From contig NZ_SJNX01000001.1 in NCBI RefSeq assembly GCF_004331075.1, forward strand, positions 310,001-374,000: a DNA stretch of 64,000 nucleotides, given 5' to 3'. The stretch comes from Acinetobacter brisouioides (GTDB lineage Bacteria; Pseudomonadota; Gammaproteobacteria; Pseudomonadales; Moraxellaceae). The notes under the pieces were generated by a model that ran no database searches, was not told where the DNA came from, and saw only the letters and a list, made by a program, of their open reading frames with translations. Shown piece by piece: positions 55,031 to 64,000 of this stretch; the first letter of the stretch is position 1; every line of letters starts with the position of its first letter. A program made the translations under genes and the position numbers.

Positions 55031-57871
55031 ATGCCATTTATGCAAAACGATGATTTTTCTAAAGAAATCGTATCGAGTCAGATTAAAAAATCAGCACACT
55101 ATTTACGTTATTTGCTGGTAAGTACATTTGTTGTCTGTAATTTTATTTTTTTAAATTTTTATTTGAGATACCCAGATGAAGCTTATTACATCGGCATCTG
55201 GGCCCTATGTAGTAGTTTGTTCTTTATTCCTTGCTTTGTGTTCTTACACAAATTTGTGAGAAAAAAAACCCTTCGTATAACCATCATAGATTTAAGCAAT
55301 AAATTCATTAGCATAGGGACAGGTTGTTCCATTGGCGCTGGGGTCTATTTACTACACATTTACCTACCTGGCAATTATTCCTCGATTCTATTTTATGACA
55401 CGTTATATCTATCTTTAAGCTTAATCCTGAATTGCTTGATTTTCTGCCTAATTTATCTAACCCAACGTTTATCTTATTTTTTCTTAGTATTTGTCCCCGC
55501 AATTGCGCCGATTTTACTACTACAACCGATCAACCAGCAGATTTTTAACCAGTTATTTTATTTTGCTTTTGATTTTATTTTGGTGGTGATTTGTATTAGT
55601 GCTTTCGCACTCAACCGCATGCATCGAAAACTGGCAAAACTATTTATACGTAATGAGCAATTGATTCACAATGCCGAGCAACAAGTGCAATATTCACAGC
55701 GTGTTTGCAATGAATTACAACAAGAAATGCAGCACTCAAAAAATATTGAAACCCAACTGCAGGAATATTCCCAAAGCCTTCAGCAAACCATTCATGAGCG
55801 TACACACACGTTAGAAAAACAAAAACAAACGATTGAAATGGCCAATTCGATTGCCTCAGTGCATACATGGGAATGGAACATAATTAAGGGTACATTTGAA
55901 ATCAATAATGCCCATGTTAAAAAACTAGAATTCCTTTCACTCGAAAAAGATCTCACCCAAGCCTTGCATCCTGAAGATATTCCATTATGTATAGAAAAAT
56001 TACATCAGCACTTTAATCATGAAACTGAAATTTTTGAGTGTGAATATCGCGTTAGAGATGAAAATGATAAATGGGTGTGGGTGATTAACCGAGGTAAAGT
56101 TATTCAATACAATCCTTCAACATCAAAACCTATGATCATGATCGGGATTTTCCAAAATATTGATCGCCAGAAAAAAGATCATGATCGAATTCAGCAAGCG
56201 GCCAACATCATAACGCATGTGGAAACAGGAATTGTGATGCTGGACGAGCAATTACGTTATGTAGAAGCCAATCCTTATTTCTTTACCCTGTCCAATTTAA
56301 CGCCCGAACAAGTTCTTGGAAAACAACTGTTTGAAATTACAGATAACTATCGTCCACGACAACGTAGCTTTCATTATTCAATTACTGAACAATTACTAAA
56401 AAATGCTGAATTTGATGCTGAGTTTGAAGAAAAATTTATTTCAGGCAAAGAGTTAAGTCTACGTTTACGCCTAAATGCGATTCGAGATAATAAGCAACGG
56501 ATTGTCAACTATGTCGGTATTTTTTCTGACCTAACCAAGATAAAACAACAAGAGCGACGCGTTTCCTATCTGGAAAATTACGACATTGTCACGAATTTAC
56601 CCAACCGTTTTTATTACAACTATAAAATCTATCAATTTTTAATTACCAATAGTGACACCATTCATCAACTTGCCATTATTCGTTTGTCTATTGATCGTTT
56701 TACTGCACTCTATGAATTTCTAGGCAATCAAAATACATCCGAATTACTCAAGCTCGTGGCTCAACGCCTACGCCTATGCAATCCAAATGCGTTAATGGTC
56801 GCCTATTTGAACCGCGATGATTTTGTCATCGTGTATGAGCTCAATCATGTTCAACCGAGCATCCAAACCATCTGTGAGCAGATTCGTCAGTATTTTCATC
56901 AGGCAGTTAAAATTGCAGAACAAGAACTGATTATTACGTTATCAATTGGCGTGGCAATTTATCCCGAACATGCCAGTCAGTTTGAACAACTCAATAACTG
57001 TGCACAACAAGCACTGAATCATGCGCGTCGCTTAGGCGGAAATACGATTCAGTATTACACCAAGTCACATGACAGCCTATATGACAAAGATGTAAATCTA
57101 GAAAATGAATTACGTCAGGCACTACGAAATAAAGAGCTCGAAGTTTATTTTCAACCCAAAATCCATATTCAGAATGATCAAATCATAGGCTTTGAAACGC
57201 TGATTCGTTGGAATCACCCAGAAAAAGGCTTACTGCATCCGACCCAATTTTTACCTGCAGCGCAGCAAACCAGCTTAATTTCCGATATTGGCGAATATGT
57301 TTTATTTACTGCAATTGCTCAACTGCGTGAATGGCAAGATCAAGGATTACCAGAGGTTTTTCTCTCGATCAATATTGATGCCCAACAGTTGTATCGCGGA
57401 CAACTCGTAGAACATCTTGATACGGCACTGAACCGTTACCAAGTAGCAGGTAAATATGTTGAGTTTGAAATTACTGAAGCTTCATTGATTGAAAATAGCG
57501 AATATATTCATAATCTGTTACATCAACTCAAGCAGCGTCATATTCAACTGTCTTTAGACGATTTTGGGACAGGTTACTCATCAATGGCATACTTAACCGA
57601 GTTTCCATTTGATGTCTTAAAAATTGATAAAAGCTTTGTGCAGAATATGCACATGAAGCGTCACAATGCGATTATCAATGCCATTATTGCTATGGGTAAA
57701 GCCATGGATCTAAAAATTGTGGCTGAAGGAATTGAAACTCAAGAACAGCTTGATTTCTTGCGTGAAAAACAATGTGACATTGCGCAAGGCTTTTACTATG
57801 CAAAACCACTCAACAAAGCTGATGCTAGCCAGTATTTGCAGACTTTTCCAAGCAAATTCACACCATCATAA
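55031..57871 (+). CDS. Membrane PAS-GGDEF-EAL protein, probable c-di-GMP phosphodiesterase
   Basis: 946 residues from the ATG at 55031 (GGA upstream); the open frame begins earlier but overlaps rsmE, so I reject that start. Order: about six transmembrane helices (20-210), a coiled coil (215-270), a PAS fold (about 280-390), a second PAS (about 400-520), a GGDEF domain and an EAL domain (about 686-940). The GGDEF signature is degenerate (LNRDDF where GG[D/E]EF is expected), so cyclase activity is unlikely. The EAL side keeps ETL, SINIDAQQL, EITEAS, DDFGTGYSS, LKIDKSF, AEGIET and QGFYYAKPL, so it should hydrolyse c-di-GMP. No membrane-embedded sensor type is recognised. Confidence 0.88.
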   Translation: MPFMQNDDFSKEIVSSQIKKSAHYLRYLLVSTFVVCNFIFLNFYLRYPDEAYYIGIWALCSSLFFIPCFVFLHKFVRKKTLRITIIDLSNKFISIGTGCSIGAGVYLLHIYLPGNYSSILFYDTLYLSLSLILNCLIFCLIYLTQRLSYFFLVFVPAIAPILLLQPINQQIFNQLFYFAFDFILVVICISAFALNRMHRKLAKLFIRNEQLIHNAEQQVQYSQRVCNELQQEMQHSKNIETQLQEYSQSLQQTIHERTHTLEKQKQTIEMANSIASVHTWEWNIIKGTFEINNAHVKKLEFLSLEKDLTQALHPEDIPLCIEKLHQHFNHETEIFECEYRVRDENDKWVWVINRGKVIQYNPSTSKPMIMIGIFQNIDRQKKDHDRIQQAANIITHVETGIVMLDEQLRYVEANPYFFTLSNLTPEQVLGKQLFEITDNYRPRQRSFHYSITEQLLKNAEFDAEFEEKFISGKELSLRLRLNAIRDNKQRIVNYVGIFSDLTKIKQQERRVSYLENYDIVTNLPNRFYYNYKIYQFLITNSDTIHQLAIIRLSIDRFTALYEFLGNQNTSELLKLVAQRLRLCNPNALMVAYLNRDDFVIVYELNHVQPSIQTICEQIRQYFHQAVKIAEQELIITLSIGVAIYPEHASQFEQLNNCAQQALNHARRLGGNTIQYYTKSHDSLYDKDVNLENELRQALRNKELEVYFQPKIHIQNDQIIGFETLIRWNHPEKGLLHPTQFLPAAQQTSLISDIGEYVLFTAIAQLREWQDQGLPEVFLSINIDAQQLYRGQLVEHLDTALNRYQVAGKYVEFEITEASLIENSEYIHNLLHQLKQRHIQLSLDDFGTGYSSMAYLTEFPFDVLKIDKSFVQNMHMKRHNAIINAIIAMGKAMDLKIVAEGIETQEQLDFLREKQCDIAQGFYYAKPLNKADASQYLQTFPSKFTPS

Positions 57872-58018
57872 CTAAAATTTATAGTGAACATCATTAACAT
57901 AGGAATTTTTCGCTGCTTGTAACTGTGCGAAAACAAAAACAAATGATATAGTCAATTAGATTTTTTTTTGTGCCAGGACCGTTAAGTTACTGGATTAACT
58001 GTTGTAAATGAGATGCAA

Positions 58019-60292
58019 ATGGACGACCAAACACTAAAACAGCAAGCTTTAAATTATCATGAATTTCCACGCCCAGGTAAAATCAGTGTTACGCCAAGCA
58101 AACAACTGGTTAACCAACGCGACTTAGCCCTTGCTTACTCACCTGGCGTTGCGGCGCCATGTTTAGAAATCGCGCGTGATCCTTCAACAGCAGCTAAATA
58201 TACAGCACGTGGTAACCTCGTTGCCGTGGTTAGTAACGGTACTGCCGTTCTTGGTCTAGGTAATATTGGCCCACTGGCTTCAAAACCTGTGATGGAAGGT
58301 AAAGGTGTCCTGTTTAAAAAGTTTGCTGGTGTAGATGTCTTTGACATTGAAATTGCTGAAAACGATCCAGACAAAATTGTCGATATCGTAGCAGCACTTG
58401 AACCAACATTCGGCGGGATTAACCTCGAAGACATCAAAGCACCAGAATGTTTCTACATTGAGAAAAAATTGCGTGAACGCATGAACATTCCTGTGTTCCA
58501 TGACGATCAGCACGGTACCAGTATTATTGTTGGTTCAGCATTACTCAATGCATTGAAATTAACAGGCAAGAAAATTGAAGAAATAAAAATTATTGCTTCA
58601 GGTGCAGGTGCAGCCGCACTTTCTTGTTTAAATTTACTTTGTGCATTAGGCGCACGTAAAGAAAACATTACTGTTGCCGACTCTCGTGGTCTATTAACCA
58701 CGTCACGCGAAGGTCTAGACGACTCTAAAAAACATTATGTACAAGATATTCCACAGACTCAGTTACATGAAGTCATGGAAGGTGCAGACATGTTCCTGGG
58801 TCTTTCTGCGGCAGGTATTCTCACCAAAGACATGGTGAAGAAAATGGCGGCAAACCCGATTATTTTCGCTCTGGCAAACCCAGATCCAGAAATCTTACCT
58901 GAACATGCTCATGAGGCACGTCCAGATGTCATTATGGCAACAGGCCGTTCTGACTATCCAAACCAAGTCAATAACGCACTGTGTTTCCCATATATCTTCC
59001 GTGGCGCACTAGATGTTGGTGCAACAACCATTAATGAAGAAATGAAAATTGCCTGTGTACATGCGATTGCCCGTATGGCACACGTTGAAGCTGATGCCTC
59101 AACTTATGGTGAAAAATCGGCAGCTTTTGGTCGTGACTACCTGATTCCTCGTCCACTCGATCAACGTCTAATTTTGGAAATTGCACCTGCGGTTGCACAA
59201 GCAGCTATGGATTCTGGTGTTGCGACTCGTCCAATCGAAAACTTCGCAACTTACCGTCAACACTTGTCTGAGTTTGTTTACAACTCGGCATTTGTAATGA
59301 AACCAATTTTTGCACAAGCAAAAAGTGCACCGAAACGTATCGCTTATGCTGAAGGTGAAGATCTTCGCGTATTGCGTGCAGTACAAGTGGTCGTCGATGA
59401 AGGTTTGGCATTCCCAATTTTGGTTGGTCGAACTAAAGTCATTGAAGCGAACATTCAACAGTTGGGCTTGCGTCTAGAAAACGGTGAAAACATCGAAATC
59501 GTTGACCAAGAACAAAACCCATCATACGAAGAGTTCTGGAAAGACTACTACAATGCCATGCAACGTAAAGGCGTAACGATTGAGTATGCTCAACGTGAAG
59601 CACGTCGCCGCTCAACACTTATCGCAGCAATGCTGGTGAAATTTGGTCAAGCAGATGGCATGCTTTGTGGTACGTATAGTAGCTATGATATTCACTTGGA
59701 CTTCGTGCGCAATGTGATTGGTTTAAAAGAAGGCATGAACAACTTCTTTACGCTTAATGCTTTAATGCTAGAAGACCGTAACCTGTTTATTGCCGATACC
59801 TATGTCAATACCAATCCAACAGCTGAGCAATTGGCTGACATGACAATTTTAGCAGCTGCTGAAGTTCGTCGTTTCGGTATTGAACCGCGTATTGCGTTAC
59901 TTTCACACTCAAGTTTTGGTAGCAATCAGGACGATCCAAGCGCGCAGAAAATGCGTGAAGTGTATCGCTTACTTGCTGAACAAGCACCAGAGCTTGCAGT
60001 TGAAGGTGAAATGCATGGTGATGCAGCACTTGATGAAAATATTCGTCATTTTGCATTCCCGAACTCAAGCTTCAAAGGCTCTGCAAACTTGCTGATTATG
60101 CCAAACCTAGATGCAGCCAATATTTCATTTAACCTGTTGAAATCTACTTCAGGTAACAATGTAACAATTGGTCCAATCTTGCTTGGCGCTGCAAAACCAG
60201 TTCATATTTTAACACCAACAACAACGACTCGTCGTTTGGTGAACATGACTGCGTTAACAGTCGCTGAAATTCAGCAAGATCAACAAGCTTAA
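58019..60292 (+). CDS. maeB: NADP-dependent malic enzyme with phosphotransacetylase-like domain
   Basis: 757 residues from the ATG at 58019 (an ATG at 58013 is too close to the GAG ribosome binding site). Residues 1-425 are the malic enzyme: [38 protein letters not shown], the metal site FHDDQHGTS, and the dinucleotide fold [17 protein letters not shown]. From about 430 on lies a phosphotransacetylase-like domain ([18 protein letters not shown] onward), which in MaeB does not catalyse acetyl transfer but senses acetyl-CoA. It makes pyruvate and NADPH from malate. A terminator follows directly. Confidence 0.95.
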   Translation: MDDQTLKQQALNYHEFPRPGKISVTPSKQLVNQRDLALAYSPGVAAPCLEIARDPSTAAKYTARGNLVAVVSNGTAVLGLGNIGPLASKPVMEGKGVLFKKFAGVDVFDIEIAENDPDKIVDIVAALEPTFGGINLEDIKAPECFYIEKKLRERMNIPVFHDDQHGTSIIVGSALLNALKLTGKKIEEIKIIASGAGAAALSCLNLLCALGARKENITVADSRGLLTTSREGLDDSKKHYVQDIPQTQLHEVMEGADMFLGLSAAGILTKDMVKKMAANPIIFALANPDPEILPEHAHEARPDVIMATGRSDYPNQVNNALCFPYIFRGALDVGATTINEEMKIACVHAIARMAHVEADASTYGEKSAAFGRDYLIPRPLDQRLILEIAPAVAQAAMDSGVATRPIENFATYRQHLSEFVYNSAFVMKPIFAQAKSAPKRIAYAEGEDLRVLRAVQVVVDEGLAFPILVGRTKVIEANIQQLGLRLENGENIEIVDQEQNPSYEEFWKDYYNAMQRKGVTIEYAQREARRRSTLIAAMLVKFGQADGMLCGTYSSYDIHLDFVRNVIGLKEGMNNFFTLNALMLEDRNLFIADTYVNTNPTAEQLADMTILAAAEVRRFGIEPRIALLSHSSFGSNQDDPSAQKMREVYRLLAEQAPELAVEGEMHGDAALDENIRHFAFPNSSFKGSANLLIMPNLDAANISFNLLKSTSGNNVTIGPILLGAAKPVHILTPTTTTRRLVNMTALTVAEIQQDQQA

Positions 60293-60319
60293 ATACAATT
60301 TTAAGCCCACAGCTTAGAC

Positions 60320-60348
60320 TTGTACAAACCTCTATTCTGTTGCATGAT
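60320..60348 (+). promoter_or_regulatory. Candidate cca promoter inside the maeB terminator
   Basis: TTGTAC (60320-60325), a 17-base spacer, then CATGAT (60343-60348, 4 of 6 to TATAAT). RNA would begin near 60354, after the 5' arm of the hairpin, leaving AGAGG free ahead of the cca ATG. Confidence 0.35.
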
Positions 60349-60371
60349 TGCTTCTAGAATAGAGGTTTTTT
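60326..60371 (+). terminator. maeB terminator overlapping the cca ribosome binding site
   Basis: A perfect 13-bp stem (60326-60338 with 60356-60368, loop 17) is followed by T6 ending two bases before the cca ATG at 60373. The AGAGG ribosome binding site of cca (60361-60365) lies in the 3' arm. Confidence 0.8.
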
Positions 60372-60372
60372 C

Positions 60373-61617
60373 ATGCAAATTTATTTAGTAGGTGGTGCTG
60401 TCCGAGATCAGTTACTTGGACACCCCTATCACGAGAAAGATTATGTAGTGGTGGGTGCGACACCCGAACAACTCATCGCACAAGGCTTCCAACCTGTTGG
60501 GAAGGACTTCCCTGTTTTCTTGCATCCTGACACCAAAGATGAATATGCGCTTGCCCGTACTGAGCGCAAACAAGGACATGGTTATCATGGATTTGAATTT
60601 TTCACTTCACCAGAGATTAACCTCGAAGATGATTTAATTCGACGTGACCTGACTATCAATGCCATTGCACAGGATATTCAAGGTAACATCTATGACCCGT
60701 ATGGTGGTCAGCAAGATCTTGAAAATAAAGTACTGCGTCATGTTTCTGATGCTTTTAGCGAAGACCCGCTGCGCGTGCTTCGCGTCGCGCGTTTTGCAGC
60801 ACGTTATGCTGAATATGACTTTAAAATTGCCGATGAAACTTTGGCACTTATGACGCATTTAGCCAAATCTGGCGAGTTAAGTTGTTTAACCGAAGAACGT
60901 GTCTGGAAAGAAACCTCACGTGCGTTAATGGAAAAACATGCCGATGTATATTTTCAGGTCTTACGGGATTGTGGTGCATTAAAAATTCTGTTCCCTGAAA
61001 TTGATGCCTTGTTTGGCGTTCCACAACGTGCTGAATACCATCCAGAAATTGACTGTGGTATTCATACCCTGATGTCTTTGCAACAAGCCTGCCAAGCCAA
61101 CTATAGCCTAGATGTTCGTTTTGCAGTACTGATACATGATTTGGGTAAAGCATTAACGCCAGAAGATGTTTTACCGCGGCATATCTTGCATGAACAGCGC
61201 GGAGTTGAGCCTGTCACCGAACTGTGTGACCGACTCAAAGTGCCAGCCAGTACTAAGCAATTGGCAATTGTGGTTTGTAAAGAACACTTAAAATGCCATC
61301 AGGCATTTACCTTAAAACCAGGAACACTATGGCGTTTACTACAACGGCTTGATGTTTTACGTCGCCCTGAGCGCGTTGAGGCATTTATACAAGCATGTGA
61401 ATGTGATGCACGTGGACGTTTAGGCTTAGAACTGCGTCCTTACCCACAAGCAGACTACCTACATGCAGCGATTGAATGTGTACGTAATATTAAAGCGCAA
61501 GATTTACCTGCTCACATTACAGGTGCAGATATTGGTGAAATGCTGATTCAACGGCGTATTGATGCGTTGGCACAGTTAAAACATGAACACATGAACCAAC
61601 AACAGCCATCATTTTGA
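60373..61617 (+). CDS. cca: Multifunctional CCA tRNA nucleotidyltransferase
   Basis: 414 residues. It adds or repairs the 3' CCA of tRNA. N-terminal nucleotidyltransferase with GGAVRDQLLG (7-16) and the metal motif; the first acidic position is Glu21 and the second Asp23 (E-K-D), where E. coli has D-R-D. RRDLTINAIAQD and the EDPLRVLRVARFAARY motif follow. The C-terminal HD domain (LIHDLGKAL near 253-261) gives the phosphatase and phosphodiesterase activities of the long form. The three tRNA-Asn genes in this window already encode CCA, so its role is repair. Confidence 0.96.
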   Translation: MQIYLVGGAVRDQLLGHPYHEKDYVVVGATPEQLIAQGFQPVGKDFPVFLHPDTKDEYALARTERKQGHGYHGFEFFTSPEINLEDDLIRRDLTINAIAQDIQGNIYDPYGGQQDLENKVLRHVSDAFSEDPLRVLRVARFAARYAEYDFKIADETLALMTHLAKSGELSCLTEERVWKETSRALMEKHADVYFQVLRDCGALKILFPEIDALFGVPQRAEYHPEIDCGIHTLMSLQQACQANYSLDVRFAVLIHDLGKALTPEDVLPRHILHEQRGVEPVTELCDRLKVPASTKQLAIVVCKEHLKCHQAFTLKPGTLWRLLQRLDVLRRPERVEAFIQACECDARGRLGLELRPYPQADYLHAAIECVRNIKAQDLPAHITGADIGEMLIQRRIDALAQLKHEHMNQQQPSF

Positions 61618-61630
61618 TGGCTGTTGTTTA
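61600..61630 (+). terminator. Terminator of cca, overlapping its stop codon
   Basis: caacagccatca (61600-61611) pairs with tgatggctgttg (61615-61626), a 12-bp stem with a TTT loop; the TGA stop (61615-61617) is the first part of the right arm. The following T-rich tract is short, so the strength is moderate. Confidence 0.7.
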
Positions 61631-61925
61631 CTTCGTGTGAGCTTAAAAAAAGCTCTCACTTCAAATATTTAAGAAAATAATCATAATTACAGAGTCTTAC
61701 AATTTTGACTCATACGCCAACATTAACCTTCGGTTCGACCTGAGAAGCACTGCTTCGCAAGGCTTTCGGGAAAAGTAGGCAAAACCATCATCATCTGCAA
61801 AACTCGCTCAATACCATCTTTTATTAAAGAAATTGCAAAAACAGAATATTACAAATACTGATTTGGCTCGAAAAGTTGCAGATGCTATGTATCCAATTTC
61901 TAAAAATATTTTATAAAATAATTAA
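61631..61925. other. Gap between cca and epmA
   Basis: About 300 bases. Around 61727-61795 lies a fragment (cttcggttcgacctgagaag, then cttcgcaaggctttcgg) that looks like a decayed intergenic repeat; the rest is AT-rich. I see no gene. Confidence 0.4.
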
Positions 61926-62900
61926 TTAAGCAATATCCGCAGGAAATGTAATCACCTGCTCAAGCTTCAATTTATATTGAGCAATCATCAACAAACGGTC
62001 AATGCCCAAAGCAATACCTGAACATTCGGGCATGTGCGGTAAAGCAGCTAACAGATGTTCATCAATCGGCATTACCGTTAAGCCCTGCGCTGCACGTTCA
62101 GCATTGTCTGCCACAAAACGCTGACGCAACACCTCGGCATCAACCAGTTCATCATAGGCATTTGCCAGTTCCAAACCTTCAATATACACCTCAAAACGTG
62201 CGGCAACCTGTTCGCCATCTTCATCGGTTTTGACTTTTGCCAACGATGCCATTTCAGGCGGAAAGTCAGTTAAAAAAACGGGCGTATCAAAACCTAAACT
62301 TGGCTCGACCACATGGGAAAACAGTAAGTCCATATAGGCAAGTCGGTCATCACCCAAATCCAGATTTAGCCCGACACGACGTGCAGTATCTTTTAGCTGC
62401 TGTAATGTGGCTTGTAATGGATTGATATCTAGGCGATCCTGAAAGGCATGCTTGTAGCTCAGCACCATCGGGCGTAAGTCAGAAAAACGCTCTGCCAGAC
62501 ACACATTCAACAACACAGAAGTTTCATGCATTAAATCAGTTAGACTAAATGCAGGGCGATACCATTCCAGCATGGTAAATTCACTGTTGTGCTTGCGCCC
62601 ATGTTCATCATCACGAAAGACTTTGCAGATCTGAAAAATTGCACCGCTACCGCTTGCTAGCAACCGCTTCATGGCAAATTCGGGTGAAGTTTGTAAATAA
62701 TGGGTTTGCTGCTGGCCATTGACATGGCGTAATGCAGGCACTGAAGCCAAATGCACATCGGTCACAGCCGCTTGTGACAACACAGGCGTTTCAACTTCCA
62801 ATACATCTCGCTCAGCAAAAAACTGACGAATGCGTTGATACATTTTGGCGCGGGCTTTGAGGGCTTGAACATCACAAGTCGGTTGAAAATTTTGACTCAT
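61926..62900 (-). CDS. epmA: Elongation factor P--(R)-beta-lysine ligase
   Basis: 324 residues from the ATG at 62900; the longer frame to 62927 is rejected because this start forms an ATGA overlap with the upstream gene. EpmA (PoxA/GenX) is a lysyl-tRNA-synthetase-like enzyme without the tRNA-binding domain that attaches beta-lysine to EF-P to help ribosomes pass polyproline. Class II motif 2 (VFRDDEHGRKHNSEFTMLEW) and motif 3 (GIALGIDRLLM) are intact. efp and epmB are not in the window. Confidence 0.93.
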   Translation of the reverse strand: MSQNFQPTCDVQALKARAKMYQRIRQFFAERDVLEVETPVLSQAAVTDVHLASVPALRHVNGQQQTHYLQTSPEFAMKRLLASGSGAIFQICKVFRDDEHGRKHNSEFTMLEWYRPAFSLTDLMHETSVLLNVCLAERFSDLRPMVLSYKHAFQDRLDINPLQATLQQLKDTARRVGLNLDLGDDRLAYMDLLFSHVVEPSLGFDTPVFLTDFPPEMASLAKVKTDEDGEQVAARFEVYIEGLELANAYDELVDAEVLRQRFVADNAERAAQGLTVMPIDEHLLAALPHMPECSGIALGIDRLLMIAQYKLKLEQVITFPADIA

Positions 62901-63964
62901 GCCTGTGGCCCTCCATGTGCTGCCCATTCACGGCGCAATGGATAATTTTTACGTAAAGTATCAAACGCAGGTTGATGCACCCAACCATCGACCACACAGG
63001 CACGTAAATTGGCATCATCTTGTGCAATATCATAAATTTTTGAGAGATGCTGCACCAAGGCTTGTTTTAAGTCCTGCCCCTGAAAAAATTGTTCACAAAC
63101 AGGTAACTGACTACGAAAATCTTTGTTGATTGTCAGCTGATATTTTTTACAAAATGCCTCGTAAATCATTTGTGTGCCACGTGCCTTACCTTCAAGACTA
63201 TAGCCTGCGATATGCGGCGTGACCAAAGTCACCAAGTCGAGGAGCTCTTGTGAAATCATCGGCTCATGCTCAAACACATCTAGCACCACTTTACGCTGTG
63301 TTTGGCGAATGTCTGCCATGAGATCTTGTTCGGCAATCACAGCACCGCGAGAGCTGTTGATTAAAATCGTGTCAGGTGACAGTTGTGCCAAGCGCTGAGC
63401 ATTGATTAAATGATAAGTTGCATACTGCCCTGTTTTCACCATTGGTACATGCAAAGAAACAGCATTGGCATGTTGTAGCAATGTACTTAAATCGACCTGT
63501 TCAATCTGCTCACACTGTACTAGAGGGTCGCAGCCCAAGACTTTCCAGCCCAGCAATTTTGCCATGGCTGCCAAACGTGTGCCGACATTGCCCAATCCAA
63601 CAATTCCTAAACAAAAACTGTCTGCGGCATCAATCAGTTCGGGTTTGAGTTTTAACAGTGCCGTAATTACGTATTCAGCGACAGCCTGTGCATTGCAGCC
63701 TGCAGCATTTGCCCAAGTAATACCTTGTTGTTCCAGATAAGGAATATCGAGATGGTCTGTACCAATGGTGGCACTCGCTACAAATTCTACGGGTGTGCCC
63801 TGAAGTAATGCAGCGTTGACTTGAGTTACGGAACGTACAAGCAGTGCTTGAGTTTTTATAAGATTTTGCTGTGTCAGGGTTCGCCCTGCATGATGCTGAA
63901 TATCTGCCAAATCGGCAAAGAAATAGTCTGTAAATGCCAGATTCTCATCTGCAACAATGTTCAT
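62897..63964 (-). CDS. pdxB: Erythronate-4-phosphate dehydrogenase
   Basis: 355 residues, a D-2-hydroxyacid dehydrogenase-type enzyme in the DXP-dependent pyridoxal phosphate pathway. NAD-binding GIVGLGNVGTRLAAMAK, the substrate motif SATIGTDHLD, an ILINSSRGAVI segment, the VFEHEP acid and TPHIAGYSLEGKARGT with the catalytic His. The PdxB-type C-terminal dimerisation domain follows from about 260. Its stop overlaps the epmA start, and its own start overlaps the stop of an upstream gene (both ATGA), so all three are coupled. Confidence 0.94.
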   Translation of the reverse strand: MNIVADENLAFTDYFFADLADIQHHAGRTLTQQNLIKTQALLVRSVTQVNAALLQGTPVEFVASATIGTDHLDIPYLEQQGITWANAAGCNAQAVAEYVITALLKLKPELIDAADSFCLGIVGLGNVGTRLAAMAKLLGWKVLGCDPLVQCEQIEQVDLSTLLQHANAVSLHVPMVKTGQYATYHLINAQRLAQLSPDTILINSSRGAVIAEQDLMADIRQTQRKVVLDVFEHEPMISQELLDLVTLVTPHIAGYSLEGKARGTQMIYEAFCKKYQLTINKDFRSQLPVCEQFFQGQDLKQALVQHLSKIYDIAQDDANLRACVVDGWVHQPAFDTLRKNYPLRREWAAHGGPQA

Positions 63965-64000
63965 GCATGATCACCACAATTTAAGATGGCTTCATGATAG
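63961..64000 (-). CDS. C-terminal end of a gene upstream of pdxB
   Basis: On the minus strand an open frame enters from the window edge, reads YHEAILNCGDHA and stops with a TGA (63961-63963) that overlaps the pdxB ATG. The overlap style matches pdxB-epmA, which supports a real coupled gene. Twelve residues are too few to name it. Confidence 0.4.
   Translation of the reverse strand, partial: YHEAILNCGDHA

Noticed and set aside
60388-60450. Loss of activity in Cca because Glu replaces the first metal-site Asp
   Set aside because: I recall Glu at this position in Pseudomonas Cca as well, and the rest of the motif is intact, so it looks like normal variation.

Overview
This window is a stretch of ordinary chromosome from an Acinetobacter species (Gammaproteobacteria, Moraxellaceae). 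The evidence is low GC, the adjacent dat-ddc pair for 1,3-diaminopropane, the trpGDC cluster, the lptM-lysA-dapF-sseB-like-xerC order, and close matches to enterobacterial families (GyrA, PhoA, HemE, CycA) with Acinetobacter-like details such as Glu at the second QRDR position of GyrA. I see no prophage, IS element, CRISPR array or plasmid genes. Accessory signals are small: a MITE-like repeat, a decayed reading frame, a frameshifted regulator and a tRNA-bracketed phosphatase gene.

Layout. 0-7 kb: the end of a GtrA-like gene and an ArnT-type glycosyltransferase face gyrA, followed by etfBA. 7-16 kb: a LysE exporter diverges from a frameshifted Lrp-type regulator; then xerC, an SseB-like gene, dapF, lysA and lptM on the minus strand, and two tandem CycA-like permeases. 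16-24 kb: radA, a Tim44-domain protein, a DegS-like protease, a Nif3-family protein, sodB, and three tRNA-Asn genes with a lipoprotein-type alkaline phosphatase between copies two and three. 24-32 kb: ohrR-ohr with a visible operator, glnA with a near-perfect sigma-54 promoter, trpGDC, an Smr-domain protein and folE. 32-41.6 kb: hemE with a DUF817 gene, an L,D-transpeptidase, an alpha/beta hydrolase, a SohB-like peptidase, and pstSCAB preceded by a Pho box. 42-51 kb: dat-ddc, a SIMPL-domain protein, an Imm10-like small protein, a desaturase/ferredoxin-reductase pair opposite a FabR/DesT-type regulator, an AI-2E-family exporter and a carboxymuconolactone decarboxylase-like protein. 51-64 kb: an S-adenosylhomocysteine riboswitch leading ahcY, then metF, rsmE, a membrane PAS-GGDEF-EAL protein, maeB, cca, epmA, pdxB and the end of one more gene.

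How the genes fit together. Several one-carbon and methyl-cycle functions lie side by side (ahcY under SAH control, metF, and the methyltransferase gene rsmE). Phosphate functions appear as pstSCAB and phoA. Nitrogen assimilation is represented by sigma-54-driven glnA next to the glutamine-using trpG. Lipid desaturation forms a self-contained regulator/reductase/desaturase module. The most informative regulatory finds are the SAH riboswitch, the OhrR dyad over the ohr -10 box, the sigma-54 site at glnA, the Pho box at pstS, and a perfect 13-bp terminator hairpin that buries the cca ribosome binding site, with a possible cca promoter nested inside it. No clearly new multi-gene system is visible; the candidates for novelty are single elements and are listed as findings.
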